Below, piece after piece: positions 1-6,308 of a stretch of DNA of 9,124 bases. The first letter of the stretch is position 1; each line of letters begins with the position of its first letter. Under the pieces are notes generated by a model. The model did not search any database. It saw only the letters and a program-made list of their open reading frames with translations, and was not told the origin of the DNA. Source of the DNA: an uncultured Bacteroidales bacterium (GTDB lineage Bacteria > Bacteroidota > Bacteroidia > Bacteroidales > F082); contig CALFIT010000212.1 of assembly GCA_937877465.1 (NCBI GenBank), positions 1-9,124 on the forward strand, in the 5' to 3' direction. The position numbers and the translations under genes are program-made.

Positions 1-295
1 AGTTGTTGATCATGACGCGCCATTGCTCGCGCGTCTTCTTCGAGTGCTGCGCGTAGCCGTAGCCCGGCAGGTCGACGAGATACCAGGCATCGTTGACGAT
101 GAAGTGGTTGATGGCCACCGTCTTGCCCGGCATCGACGAGGTCTTGGCCAAGCCCTTGCGTTGCACAAGCATGTTGATGAGCGACGACTTGCCCACGTTG
201 GAGCGTCCGATGAAGGCGTATTCGGGGATGTTGTCGTTGGGCAGGAACTCGAAGCGGGTGTTGCTCATCAGGAAATTGGCTTTCGTGATATTCAT
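1..295 (-). CDS. engB: Ribosome-assembly GTPase EngB/YsxC, N-terminal part (cut by window edge)
   Basis: This gene runs off the left end of the window, leaving 98 codons of a protein that is usually about 200 residues. It encodes a TrmE-Era-EngA-EngB-Septin-type small GTPase; EngB/YsxC (YihA) members act in the cytoplasm in assembly of the large ribosomal subunit. Visible motifs are the G1 loop GRSNVGKS (residues 30-37), the G2 threonine in PGKT followed by INHF (56-65), and G3 DLPGYGYA (75-82). The G4 NKxD motif lies outside the window. The start at 295 gives the usual N-terminal lead MNITKANFLMSNT before the GTPase core; a later Met at residue 10 would clip this conserved lead. It begins 6 nt after the glsB stop codon, so it is probably cotranscribed with glsA and glsB. 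No clear Shine-Dalgarno sequence precedes it. The family call is firm; only the 3' half is unknown. Confidence 0.95.
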   Translation of the reverse strand, partial: MNITKANFLMSNTRFEFLPNDNIPEYAFIGRSNVGKSSLINMLVQRKGLAKTSSMPGKTVAINHFIVNDAWYLVDLPGYGYAQHSKKTREQWRVMINN

Positions 296-301
296 GGCTG
301 T

Positions 302-1270
302 TCAGTCGATTTGGATGAGATGGGATGGGATTTCGTCTTTGTCGTACACCAAGTGGCGCTGCACCTTTTCTTCAAACATGTCGCCGATGGTGAGCAGCAG
401 GCCTGTTTCCTCGACGTTGCCGAAGCCTGGGTTGAGGGCGGTGCCAAACGAGCGCAGCGTGGGCGACAGGTTCATGTAGGCGTTCACCAAGGGCGGCACG
501 GCTGCGTTGCGTCCGCGCACTTGCTTCACCAAGGTGCGGTAGTCGTCGCGATAGTTGTCGGCGCAAAAGAGGTCGGCCAACCATTGGAGGTCGGTGAGGA
601 TGGGCAGCTCCAGTTCGGGGCGCACCGTCACCAACTGTTGTTGGTCGGGGAAGTGCTTCTGGATGAAATAAAGGATCATGTCGCGCGAGGTGCGTTCGAG
701 CTGCGGATACATGGTCACCTTGCCGAAATAGTATTTTGCCGTGGGATAGATGTCGATGAGCGAGCCTAGGCCGTCCCACAGGTTGTCGAGGGAATACATC
801 CCCTTGGCCAAGTTCTTGGAAGGCTGGTAGTCGGGCTGCACGAAAGAGCGGCCCAATTCGATGGTGTAGGGCAGATAGTCGTTCACGAAGCGTTCGGAAT
901 AGAGGAACAGCTCGCTTGTGGGGGTATCCACTTGGCCGTCGGCGTCGACGGGGAGTTTGTCGCACAGCAGGAAACGGTAGCCGCCCACGATGGCGCGGTC
1001 GGCGGGGTTCCATACGATGAGTTGCGAGAAGTAGTTCTCGTTGCGGGTGTCGAACACGTCGACGTCGCAGTCGAGTCCCGTGCCGCCGCCCGAGTCGCGG
1101 AAGCTGATTTCGCGCAGGCGGCCAATCTCGCGCATGATGTTGGGCGAGTCGTGGGCCGACAGGATATAGATCTCGTTTCCGGCGTTGTTCGTCTTGCGGA
1201 AGAACTTGTCGCGGGTCAGCTCATCCATGATGGCCTCCACGGGCACCGGTGCAATGATTTCTTTCATCAT
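302..1270 (-). CDS. glsB: GlsB-type N-acyltransferase (glycine/ornithine lipid synthesis, OlsB-like GNAT fold)
   Basis: This 322-residue protein resembles the hemolysin/OlsB-like acetyltransferase family (Acetyltransf_5 type). In Bacteroides, GlsB attaches a 3-hydroxy fatty acyl chain from acyl-ACP to the amino group of glycine, the first step of glycine lipid synthesis. Visible segments supporting this are REIGRLREISFRDSGGGTG (47-65), IVGGYRF (94-100), ELGRSFVQPDYQ (138-149), GKVTMYPQ (183-190) and a C-terminal NPGFGNVEETG (280-290). The start is set by a 4-bp ATGA overlap with the end of glsA, which indicates translational coupling; the adjacent second Met codon (1267-1265) is a possible alternative. 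No Shine-Dalgarno sequence precedes it (the upstream stretch is AAAAAGATTATTCGAT). The acyl acceptor cannot be read from sequence: glycine is inferred from the phylum, and ornithine or another amino acid is possible. Confidence 0.85.
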   Translation of the reverse strand: MMKEIIAPVPVEAIMDELTRDKFFRKTNNAGNEIYILSAHDSPNIMREIGRLREISFRDSGGGTGLDCDVDVFDTRNENYFSQLIVWNPADRAIVGGYRFLLCDKLPVDADGQVDTPTSELFLYSERFVNDYLPYTIELGRSFVQPDYQPSKNLAKGMYSLDNLWDGLGSLIDIYPTAKYYFGKVTMYPQLERTSRDMILYFIQKHFPDQQQLVTVRPELELPILTDLQWLADLFCADNYRDDYRTLVKQVRGRNAAVPPLVNAYMNLSPTLRSFGTALNPGFGNVEETGLLLTIGDMFEEKVQRHLVYDKDEIPSHLIQID

Positions 1271-2142
1271 ATCGAATAATCTTTTTCAGGGTCGAAAACT
1301 TGGTTGACGTCCTTCGGCAGCTGGTAGGAGAAGGTGCGGAGCTTCTCGGCCCATTGCGCGTCGTTGTAGCGACGGTCGAAAGTCTGGTAAGGGATGGGCT
1401 TGCCGAAGGAGATGGTCAGTGTCTTGTTGCGTTGCTTGAAGAACTCGTCGACAAGGAAAGCCATCTCGATGTTCACCTTGATTTTCAGGTTCTTGCGCAG
1501 CCGAGCCAAATTGTAGAAGAAATTGGAGTTGCGTCCTTCGATGTGGACGGGGACGATGTCGCGCCCGAAGGCTTTCGACTTGGTGACGAAGGTCTTCTTC
1601 CAGTCGAGGTCCATGACTTTGCCGCCTTTGGTCTTGCGCGAGCAGAGGCCGAAGGGGAAATAGCAGATGGTGGCGTCGCCGGCGAAGGTCTCGTTGAAGA
1701 GGCGCAGGCTCTCCTCGCGGTTGGCCGTCGCGCTGCCCACCTTGCTGACGGGGATGAAAATCGGTCGAAGGTTCTCGACGAACATCAAAAAGTCGTTGAC
1801 AGGCGTCAGCGTCACTCCCCTATGGTTGCCCACCGCCCCGATGAGGGCGATGCCGTCGAGCCCGCCGAGCGGATGGTTGGAAGCCACAAGGATGCGGTCG
1901 CCGGCCATCAGGTTGTCGACGCCTTCAAGCACCACGTTGAGGTTGAAGTCGGCCACCACAGCGTTGATGAAGTCGAGGCCTTGCTTGTCGGCATACTTGG
2001 TCAGGATCTCGTTGATGTCGTCCTCATGCAGCAGCCGCTGGATCTTGCGAAACAGCCAGTTGGGCATGTGCTTCATCAGCTTGGGCACCTTGGCGGTGAA
2101 AATCGCCCTGAGGTCGATAAGGTTGCTTTGTCCTGTTTCCAT
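1267..2142 (-). CDS. glsA: GlsA-type O-acyltransferase (PlsC/LPLAT-like)
   Basis: A 291-residue lysophospholipid-acyltransferase-like protein. GlsA/OlsA enzymes add the second fatty acid, to the hydroxyl of the N-acyl chain made by GlsB, giving the mature diacyl amino acid lipid at the inner membrane. The catalytic block is NHPLGGLDG (89-97), in which His90 and Asp96 are separated by five residues rather than the four of classical PlsC (HX4D). The usual FPEGTRS block appears as FPFGLCSRK (162-170), without the glutamate. FIPVSKVG (129-136) and DIVPVHIEGRN (195-205) fill the other conserved blocks. I chose the ATG at 2142 over upstream TTG (2160) and GTG (2157) codons in frame, because a TAnnTTTG box at 2168-2175 would place transcription start at about 2160 and leave those codons without a leader. 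It overlaps glsB by 4 bp and heads the leftward unit. Confidence 0.85.
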   Translation of the reverse strand: METGQSNLIDLRAIFTAKVPKLMKHMPNWLFRKIQRLLHEDDINEILTKYADKQGLDFINAVVADFNLNVVLEGVDNLMAGDRILVASNHPLGGLDGIALIGAVGNHRGVTLTPVNDFLMFVENLRPIFIPVSKVGSATANREESLRLFNETFAGDATICYFPFGLCSRKTKGGKVMDLDWKKTFVTKSKAFGRDIVPVHIEGRNSNFFYNLARLRKNLKIKVNIEMAFLVDEFFKQRNKTLTISFGKPIPYQTFDRRYNDAQWAEKLRTFSYQLPKDVNQVFDPEKDYSI

Positions 2143-2167
2143 AACAATTTGGTTCACCAAAATCGGG

Positions 2168-2175
2168 CAAAATTA
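2168..2175 (-). promoter_or_regulatory. Bacteroidota -7 promoter box for the glsA-glsB-engB unit
   Basis: On the minus strand the sequence reads TAATTTTG, a perfect match to the Bacteroidota housekeeping -7 consensus TAnnTTTG. It ends 25 nt before the chosen glsA ATG, implying a leader of roughly 20 nt. No good TTTG -33 element is seen at the expected distance of about 20 bp further upstream, so the call rests on the -7 box and its position. Confidence 0.6.
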
Positions 2176-2341
2176 CTAAAAAGAAAAATGTAAACATGTT
2201 TTTTGGTCGATTTTCGTGTCAAAAACCGTTAAAAAAGCCGATAGACTACGCTTAAAATGCGTTTTATTATTTTGATTGACAAGCTATTAACAGGTTGTGA
2301 ACAAGATATGAACAATGGCCGTTGAAAACTTTATTGTGAAA

Positions 2342-2371
2342 TTTGTGTAGCAAAGTGTAGCAAAGTGGGAA
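2342..2371 (+). promoter_or_regulatory. Probable MraZ operator: three 10-bp direct repeats
   Basis: Three head-to-tail 10-bp units are seen: TTTGTGTAGC (2342), AAAGTGTAGC (2352) and AAAGTGGGAA (2362). Units two and three contain AAAGTG followed by T or G, the form I recall as the MraZ box of Mollicutes. The third also contains TGGGA, matching the TGGGN repeats with 10-bp pitch described for Escherichia coli MraZ. The array covers the place where the -33 element of the mraZ promoter should lie and ends 8 bp before its -7 box, a natural position for autorepression. A weaker unit may follow (GAAATGCATA at 2372), and another GTG core lies at 2336-2338. Binding by MraZ is inference from motif, spacing and position. 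Confidence 0.7.
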
Positions 2372-2379
2372 GAAATGCA

Positions 2380-2387
2380 TATTTTTG
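2380..2387 (+). promoter_or_regulatory. Bacteroidota -7 promoter box for the mraZ/dcw cluster
   Basis: TATTTTTG is a perfect TAnnTTTG match, placing transcription start at about 2393 and giving a leader of roughly 20 nt that is A-rich, as is usual for Bacteroidota translation starts. The -33 position (around 2356-2359) reads TGTA instead of TTTG and is occupied by the direct repeats, so the promoter may be weak or regulator-dependent. Confidence 0.65.
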
Positions 2388-2412
2388 CACCAAAATCAAA
2401 ACGAGAGAAAAA

Positions 2413-2862
2413 ATGAGTTATCCGGTAGGACATTTCAATTGCAAGTTGGACGCCAAGGGTCGCTTGATGATCCCCAGCGATTTCAAGGAGCAGTTGGGCA
2501 GTCAGGTGGAAGAGGGCTTCGTCCTTCGTCCCGGTCTGCACGTCACCTGCCTGGAGCTTTACACGAGGAAAGACTGGGACGAGGTGCAGGAGCAACTGCG
2601 AGGGGCTTTCAGCCAGTTCAAGGCCAAGCAGGAAGCCGTGTTGCGCAAGTACAACGCCGGTGCGCGTTTCGTGAGACTCGACGGCAGCGGTCGCCTGCAA
2701 ATCCCCAAGGACCTCATCGAGAAAGGCATGCTCGTGAAAGACATCATCATCACCTCGGTCACGACGAAGATGGAGATCTGGGACAAAGACCTTTACGACC
2801 AGACCGTCAACGAGCTTGACGACGAGGAGTTCTTCAACCTGCTCAGCGAAAACATCAAATAA
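2413..2862 (+). CDS. mraZ: Transcriptional regulator MraZ
   Basis: A 149-residue protein with the duplicated SpoVT-AbrB fold of MraZ, the DNA-binding regulator that sits first in dcw clusters and assembles into ring-shaped oligomers. Each half carries the DXXXR signature within a matching segment: KLDAKGRLMIP (11-21) and RLDGSGRLQIP (88-98). Length is close to the family norm of about 140-150. I placed the start at the ATG at 2413, because family members begin a few residues before the first DXXXR segment; the in-frame GTG at 2365 would overlap the operator repeats and lie upstream of the -7 box. The sequence before the start (GAGAGAAAAA) is A-rich with only a weak Shine-Dalgarno resemblance. 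It probably represses its own promoter through the repeats at 2342-2371. The stop codon overlaps the ribosome binding site of rsmH. Confidence 0.97.
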   Translation: MSYPVGHFNCKLDAKGRLMIPSDFKEQLGSQVEEGFVLRPGLHVTCLELYTRKDWDEVQEQLRGAFSQFKAKQEAVLRKYNAGARFVRLDGSGRLQIPKDLIEKGMLVKDIIITSVTTKMEIWDKDLYDQTVNELDDEEFFNLLSENIK

Positions 2863-2867
2863 GGAGG
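2861..2867 (+). promoter_or_regulatory. Strong Shine-Dalgarno site for rsmH
   Basis: AAGGAGG starts inside the mraZ TAA stop codon and lies 7 nt before the rsmH ATG at 2875. It fixes that start and suggests re-initiation by ribosomes finishing mraZ. Confidence 0.8.
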
Positions 2868-2874
2868 GCCGGCC

Positions 2875-3768
2875 ATGTATCACAATCCTGTCATGTTGGA
2901 CGAATGCATCGAAGGCCTCAACATCAAGCCCGACGGCGTGTATGCCGATGTCACCTTTGGCGGCGGCGGCCACTCGCGGGCCATCCTTGAGCGCCTCACC
3001 ACGGGCCACCTCTACGCCTTCGACCAGGACGAAGACGCCGAAGCCAACGCCTTCGACGACGCGCGTTTCACCTTCATCCCGCAGAACTTCAAGTATTTCA
3101 AGAACTTCGTCCAACTCTACCATGGCGGCAAGATCGACGGCGTGATGGCCGACTTGGGCGTTTCGTCGCACCAGTTCGACACGCCCGAGAAAGGCTTCTC
3201 GACCCGTTTCGACGGGCCGTTGGACATGCGCATGAGCCAGCTGACGCCCAACGACGCGGCCACCGTGGTGAACACCTACGACCACGCCGAGCTGACGCGC
3301 ATCTTCCGCCTCTACGGTGAGATGCAGCAGCCCCACCTCATCGCCTCCGACATCATCATGGCCCGCGAAAGCGAGCCTATCGAGACCACGGAGCAGCTGA
3401 AGGCCGTGGTGCAAGGCCGCCTGCCACGCGGCAAGGAGAACAAGGTGCTGGCGCAACTCTTCCAAGCCCTCCGCATCGAGGTCAACCAAGAGCTGGAGGC
3501 CCTCAACGCCTTCCTCGCCCAGTGCCCCGACGTGCTGGCCCAAGGCGGTCGCCTCGTCGTGATGTCGTACCACTCGCTCGAAGACCGCTTGGTGAAGAAC
3601 TACATGAAGACCGGCAACGCCGAGGGCAAGGAGGAGAAGGACTTCTTCGGCAACCTGCTGACGCCTTATAGCATCATCACGCGCAAGCCCATCGTCGCCT
3701 CCGACGAGGAAACCGAAAGCAACAGCCGCGCCCGCAGCGCGAAACTCAGAATCGCAGAAAGGAAATAA
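2875..3768 (+). CDS. rsmH: 16S rRNA m4C1402 N4-methyltransferase RsmH (MraW)
   Basis: A 297-residue S-adenosylmethionine-dependent methyltransferase that modifies N4 of cytosine 1402 in 16S rRNA, in the decoding centre. Family blocks appear in order: the N-terminal HNPVMLDE (3-10), the SAM-binding ADVTFGGGGHS (24-34) with an acidic Asp50 at the end of the next strand, MADLGVSSHQFD (91-102), GFSTRFDGPLDMRM (107-120), LFQALRIEVNQEL (195-207), SYHSLEDRLVK (231-241), and the C-terminal SRARSAKLRIAER (284-296). Length is close to the usual 300-315. It follows mraZ by 12 nt and precedes ftsL by 3 nt, the standard second place in a dcw cluster. Nothing appears damaged. Confidence 0.97.
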   Translation: MYHNPVMLDECIEGLNIKPDGVYADVTFGGGGHSRAILERLTTGHLYAFDQDEDAEANAFDDARFTFIPQNFKYFKNFVQLYHGGKIDGVMADLGVSSHQFDTPEKGFSTRFDGPLDMRMSQLTPNDAATVVNTYDHAELTRIFRLYGEMQQPHLIASDIIMARESEPIETTEQLKAVVQGRLPRGKENKVLAQLFQALRIEVNQELEALNAFLAQCPDVLAQGGRLVVMSYHSLEDRLVKNYMKTGNAEGKEEKDFFGNLLTPYSIITRKPIVASDEETESNSRARSAKLRIAERK

Positions 3769-3771
3769 GCC

Positions 3772-4143
3772 ATGGAAGAACAAGAAGAAAAGAAAGAGAA
3801 GAAAAAGAAAGGCAAGAAAGGCTTCATGTCGGTCTTAGGCGGCAAGTTTCTCGTGAGGGAGAGTTTCGCCAAGCAGTTCCCTTTCATGGTGTATGTCACC
3901 CTGCTGCTCATGGCCATCATCACCAACACCTACATCGCCGAGGAGCGCATCCGCGAACTCAGCAAAACCACCAAGCAGCTCAACGACTTGCAGGTGGAGT
4001 ATGTGCAAGTGAAGTCGGCCATCATGGAGGCCTCGAAACAGTCGGTGCTGTCGAGGAAGCTGTCGGGCACCGGGCTCAAGGAAGCCACCGAGCCAGTGAA
4101 ACGCATCGAAGTCGAAACCAACGATAAGGAGGCCAAGCCATGA
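3772..4143 (+). CDS. ftsL: FtsL-like cell division protein (Bacteroidota type)
   Basis: A 123-residue bitopic membrane protein. Residues 1-17 are almost entirely Glu and Lys (cytoplasmic), about 36-54 form one transmembrane helix (FPFMVYVTLLLMAIITNTY), and about 55-92 form a periplasmic helix rich in heptad-like hydrophobics, as expected of FtsL, which pairs with a DivIC/FtsB-type partner and activates septal peptidoglycan synthesis by FtsW-FtsI. Direct similarity to proteobacterial FtsL is not recognisable; the call rests on architecture, the place between rsmH and ftsI, and resemblance to the FtsL-like family of Bacteroidota, including a conserved-looking SVLSRKLSGTGLKEATEPVK segment (91-110). 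An AAAGGA ribosome binding site (3758-3763) lies 8 nt before the start. It overlaps ftsI by 4 bp. Confidence 0.85.
   Translation: MEEQEEKKEKKKKGKKGFMSVLGGKFLVRESFAKQFPFMVYVTLLLMAIITNTYIAEERIRELSKTTKQLNDLQVEYVQVKSAIMEASKQSVLSRKLSGTGLKEATEPVKRIEVETNDKEAKP
4126..4132 (+). promoter_or_regulatory. Strong Shine-Dalgarno site for ftsI
   Basis: AAGGAGG within the last codons of ftsL lies 7 nt before the ftsI ATG at 4140, which overlaps the ftsL stop as ATGA. It decides the ftsI start. Confidence 0.8.
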
Positions 4144-6308
4144 AGATAGAACCCAAGACCGACACCCTTTGGAAGACCTACCTGTTGTATTCCCTCGTGC
4201 TCGTTTTCGGCATCGCCATCATCGTGAAGATCATCTTGGTGCAGACCAAAGACAGCAAGAGGCTGAAAGAATTGGCCGCGACGCAAGAATGCCGCCTCCA
4301 GGTCCTTGAGGCTTCGCGAGGCAACATCTACTCGGCTGACGGCCAGCTGATGGCCACCAGCGTACCTTATTACGATGTCTTCTTCGACTACGCGTCGGTC
4401 GACTCGGCGCTCTTGGCCGACAACATCGACCTGCTCTGCCAGCAAATGTCGGAGTTGCTGCCCAAGCGCACCCCCGCACAATGGAAGGACTTCTTCGCAC
4501 GGGGCATAGCGAGGAAAGACCAGCATTACAAGATTGCCATCAACCTCACCCAGCCCGAACTGCGCAAGATGGAGGACTTCGTCATCTTCAGTGAGGAAAA
4601 AAAGGCAAGATACCATGGCGGATTCATCACCGAGAAGAAAATCCGTCGCGAGCATCCCTACAAGGAACTCGCCGGACTCATGCTCGGCATGGCCAACGAG
4701 GAAAAGGGCTATTATTTCGGCCTTGAAGGGGCCTACAACGACTACCTTAGAGGCCAGAACGGGCGTCAGGTGATCAGGCGGACGCACCACGGCGGCTGGA
4801 TGCCCGTCAACTCCGAAGATGACATGGAGGCCCAAAACGGCGACGACCTCGTCACCACCTTCGACATCAAGTTGCAGGACATCGTGGAGAGTGCGCTCAA
4901 CAACGCCCTGACCGAGAACAAGGCCGAACAAGGCTGCGCCATCCTGATGGACGTGGAGACGGGCTATGTGAGGGCCTTGGCCAACCTCAGCCTCAACCAC
5001 GAGACCGGCAAATACGAGGAAAAATACAACGTGGCCTTGGCCGAACGCTACGAACCAGGCTCGGTGTTCAAGATTGCCTCGATGGTGGTGCTGTTCAACC
5101 ACAACAAGGACCTGAAACTCGACGACAAGGTGAACATCGGCACGGGACCCATCAAGTTCTCGAACCGCACGATGAAAGACGACCACAGTTTTGCCAAAGG
5201 CGGCATCTGCACGGTGCAGGAGGTCATCGAGCAGTCGTCGAACAAAGGCACGGCGGTGCTCATCAACAAGGCCTTCGCCGCACATCCCGAAAAATACGTC
5301 GACGGGCTCTATGCCTTGGGCCTGAACAAGAAGATCGGGACGGGCATCAACGGCGAGGCGAATCCCGTCATCAAGCACCCCAACGACAAGACCAAAGACG
5401 GCAGGAAGCTGTGGTCGAAGGTGTCGCTGCCGTGGATGTCGATCGGCTACGAGGTCAACGTCACGCCGATGCACCTCATCACGCTCTACAACGCCATCGC
5501 CAACGGTGGCCGCATGATGAAGCCGCAGTTCGTCACCGAAATCCGTCGCGGCAACCAGACCGTCGAGAAGTTTGACCCTATCGTCCTCAACGAGCACATC
5601 ACCTCGCCCGAGTCCATCGAGAAGATACAGACCATGCTGGAAGGCGTGGTCATCCGTGGCACGGCCAAGCGCCAATTCCAAGGCTGCGGCGTGAGCGTGG
5701 CCGGCAAGACCGGCACGGCGCAATACTACGACCGCGTGCAGGGCTATGCCTACCACGAACCCGGCATCGGCAGAAAGCTCTACAACACCACCTTCGTGGG
5801 CTACTTCCCCACCGACAAGCCGCGCTACAGCTGCATCATCATGATCAGCCGTGCCCGTGGCCGCTACTGGGCCGCAGGCAGCGTGTCGGCTCCCGGTTTC
5901 AGGGAAATCGCCGAGAAGGTGTACGCCCTGCGCATCGGCACATTGGAAGACGACTCCATCGTCATGCAAAAGCCTGTCGCCACCGAGCCGGTCATCGTGC
6001 GCCACAGCAAGGAGACCAACTACCTGAACGACATTGCAGTGCCTTACAACGACTTTGCCATCAACGGCGATTGGGTCACCGTGGAGACCACCGAAGGCGG
6101 CGACACGCATATCCGTGAAGCCAAACTCAAACCCACCATCGTGCCCAACGTGGTCGGCATGGACATCACCGACGCCGTCTACCTCCTCGAAAACATGGGC
6201 ATCAGGACGGAGTTTGTCGGGCAAGGCACAGTAAAAGAGCAGTCGCTGCACGCCGGCGACACGCTCAAGCCCAACAGCGTCATTCACCTAAAACTCGCAA
6301 AGAAATGA
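4140..6308 (+). CDS. ftsI: Septal peptidoglycan transpeptidase FtsI/PBP3 with C-terminal PASTA domain
   Basis: A 722-residue class B penicillin-binding protein that crosslinks septal peptidoglycan with FtsW. Order of parts: short cytoplasmic tail, one transmembrane helix at about 14-34, a pedestal domain opening with the RGNIYSADGQLMA block (60-72), and a transpeptidase domain with all three active-site motifs. These are SVFK (Ser308 nucleophile, Lys311), SSN (366-368) and KTGTAQ (523-528). After a linker of roughly 65 residues there is one PASTA domain (about 667-720, starting VPNVVGMDITDAVYLLENMG). The opening block reads IYSADG where most relatives have IYDRNG. A single PASTA repeat on FtsI is common in Bacteroidota and may bind peptidoglycan. 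It overlaps both ftsL and murE by 4-bp ATGA junctions, pointing to coupled translation. Confidence 0.96.
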   Translation: MKIEPKTDTLWKTYLLYSLVLVFGIAIIVKIILVQTKDSKRLKELAATQECRLQVLEASRGNIYSADGQLMATSVPYYDVFFDYASVDSALLADNIDLLCQQMSELLPKRTPAQWKDFFARGIARKDQHYKIAINLTQPELRKMEDFVIFSEEKKARYHGGFITEKKIRREHPYKELAGLMLGMANEEKGYYFGLEGAYNDYLRGQNGRQVIRRTHHGGWMPVNSEDDMEAQNGDDLVTTFDIKLQDIVESALNNALTENKAEQGCAILMDVETGYVRALANLSLNHETGKYEEKYNVALAERYEPGSVFKIASMVVLFNHNKDLKLDDKVNIGTGPIKFSNRTMKDDHSFAKGGICTVQEVIEQSSNKGTAVLINKAFAAHPEKYVDGLYALGLNKKIGTGINGEANPVIKHPNDKTKDGRKLWSKVSLPWMSIGYEVNVTPMHLITLYNAIANGGRMMKPQFVTEIRRGNQTVEKFDPIVLNEHITSPESIEKIQTMLEGVVIRGTAKRQFQGCGVSVAGKTGTAQYYDRVQGYAYHEPGIGRKLYNTTFVGYFPTDKPRYSCIIMISRARGRYWAAGSVSAPGFREIAEKVYALRIGTLEDDSIVMQKPVATEPVIVRHSKETNYLNDIAVPYNDFAINGDWVTVETTEGGDTHIREAKLKPTIVPNVVGMDITDAVYLLENMGIRTEFVGQGTVKEQSLHAGDTLKPNSVIHLKLAKK

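Noticed and set aside
2143..2160. TTG or GTG start extending glsA by 5-6 residues
   Set aside because: These codons lie at or before the predicted transcription start; the ATG at 2142 has a normal leader length.
1300..2193. 297-codon plus-strand frame opposite glsA
   Set aside because: It is the antisense shadow of an enzyme with clear acyltransferase motifs, has no motifs of its own, and ends in the intergenic gap.
2192..2201. Perfect 10-bp palindrome AAACATGTTT near the glsA promoter
   Set aside because: A short AT-rich palindrome with no second copy or extension; chance is sufficient explanation.
2276..2281. TTGACA resembling a sigma-70 -35 box
   Set aside because: There is no -10 hexamer at 16-18 bp, and the Bacteroidota housekeeping sigma factor uses TTTG/TAnnTTTG instead.
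2365..2412. Upstream GTG start extending mraZ by 16 residues
   Set aside because: It would begin inside the operator repeats and upstream of the -7 box, and MraZ proteins start close to the first DXXXR segment.
2867..2874. GGCCGGCC palindrome between the rsmH ribosome binding site and start
   Set aside because: It is a GC-rich 8-bp palindrome in the spacer, not repeated at the other starts; likely coincidence.
2287..3783. 498-codon open frame on the minus strand opposite mraZ and rsmH
   Set aside because: It runs through both real genes and the promoter gap, shows no motifs, and has the low-complexity composition of an antisense shadow.
3930..6287. 785-codon open frame on the minus strand opposite ftsI
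   Set aside because: Its protein is rich in Val, His, Gly, Asp and Ala without any recognisable domain, as expected of the antisense of GC-rich codons. The plus strand here encodes an intact FtsI with all catalytic motifs.
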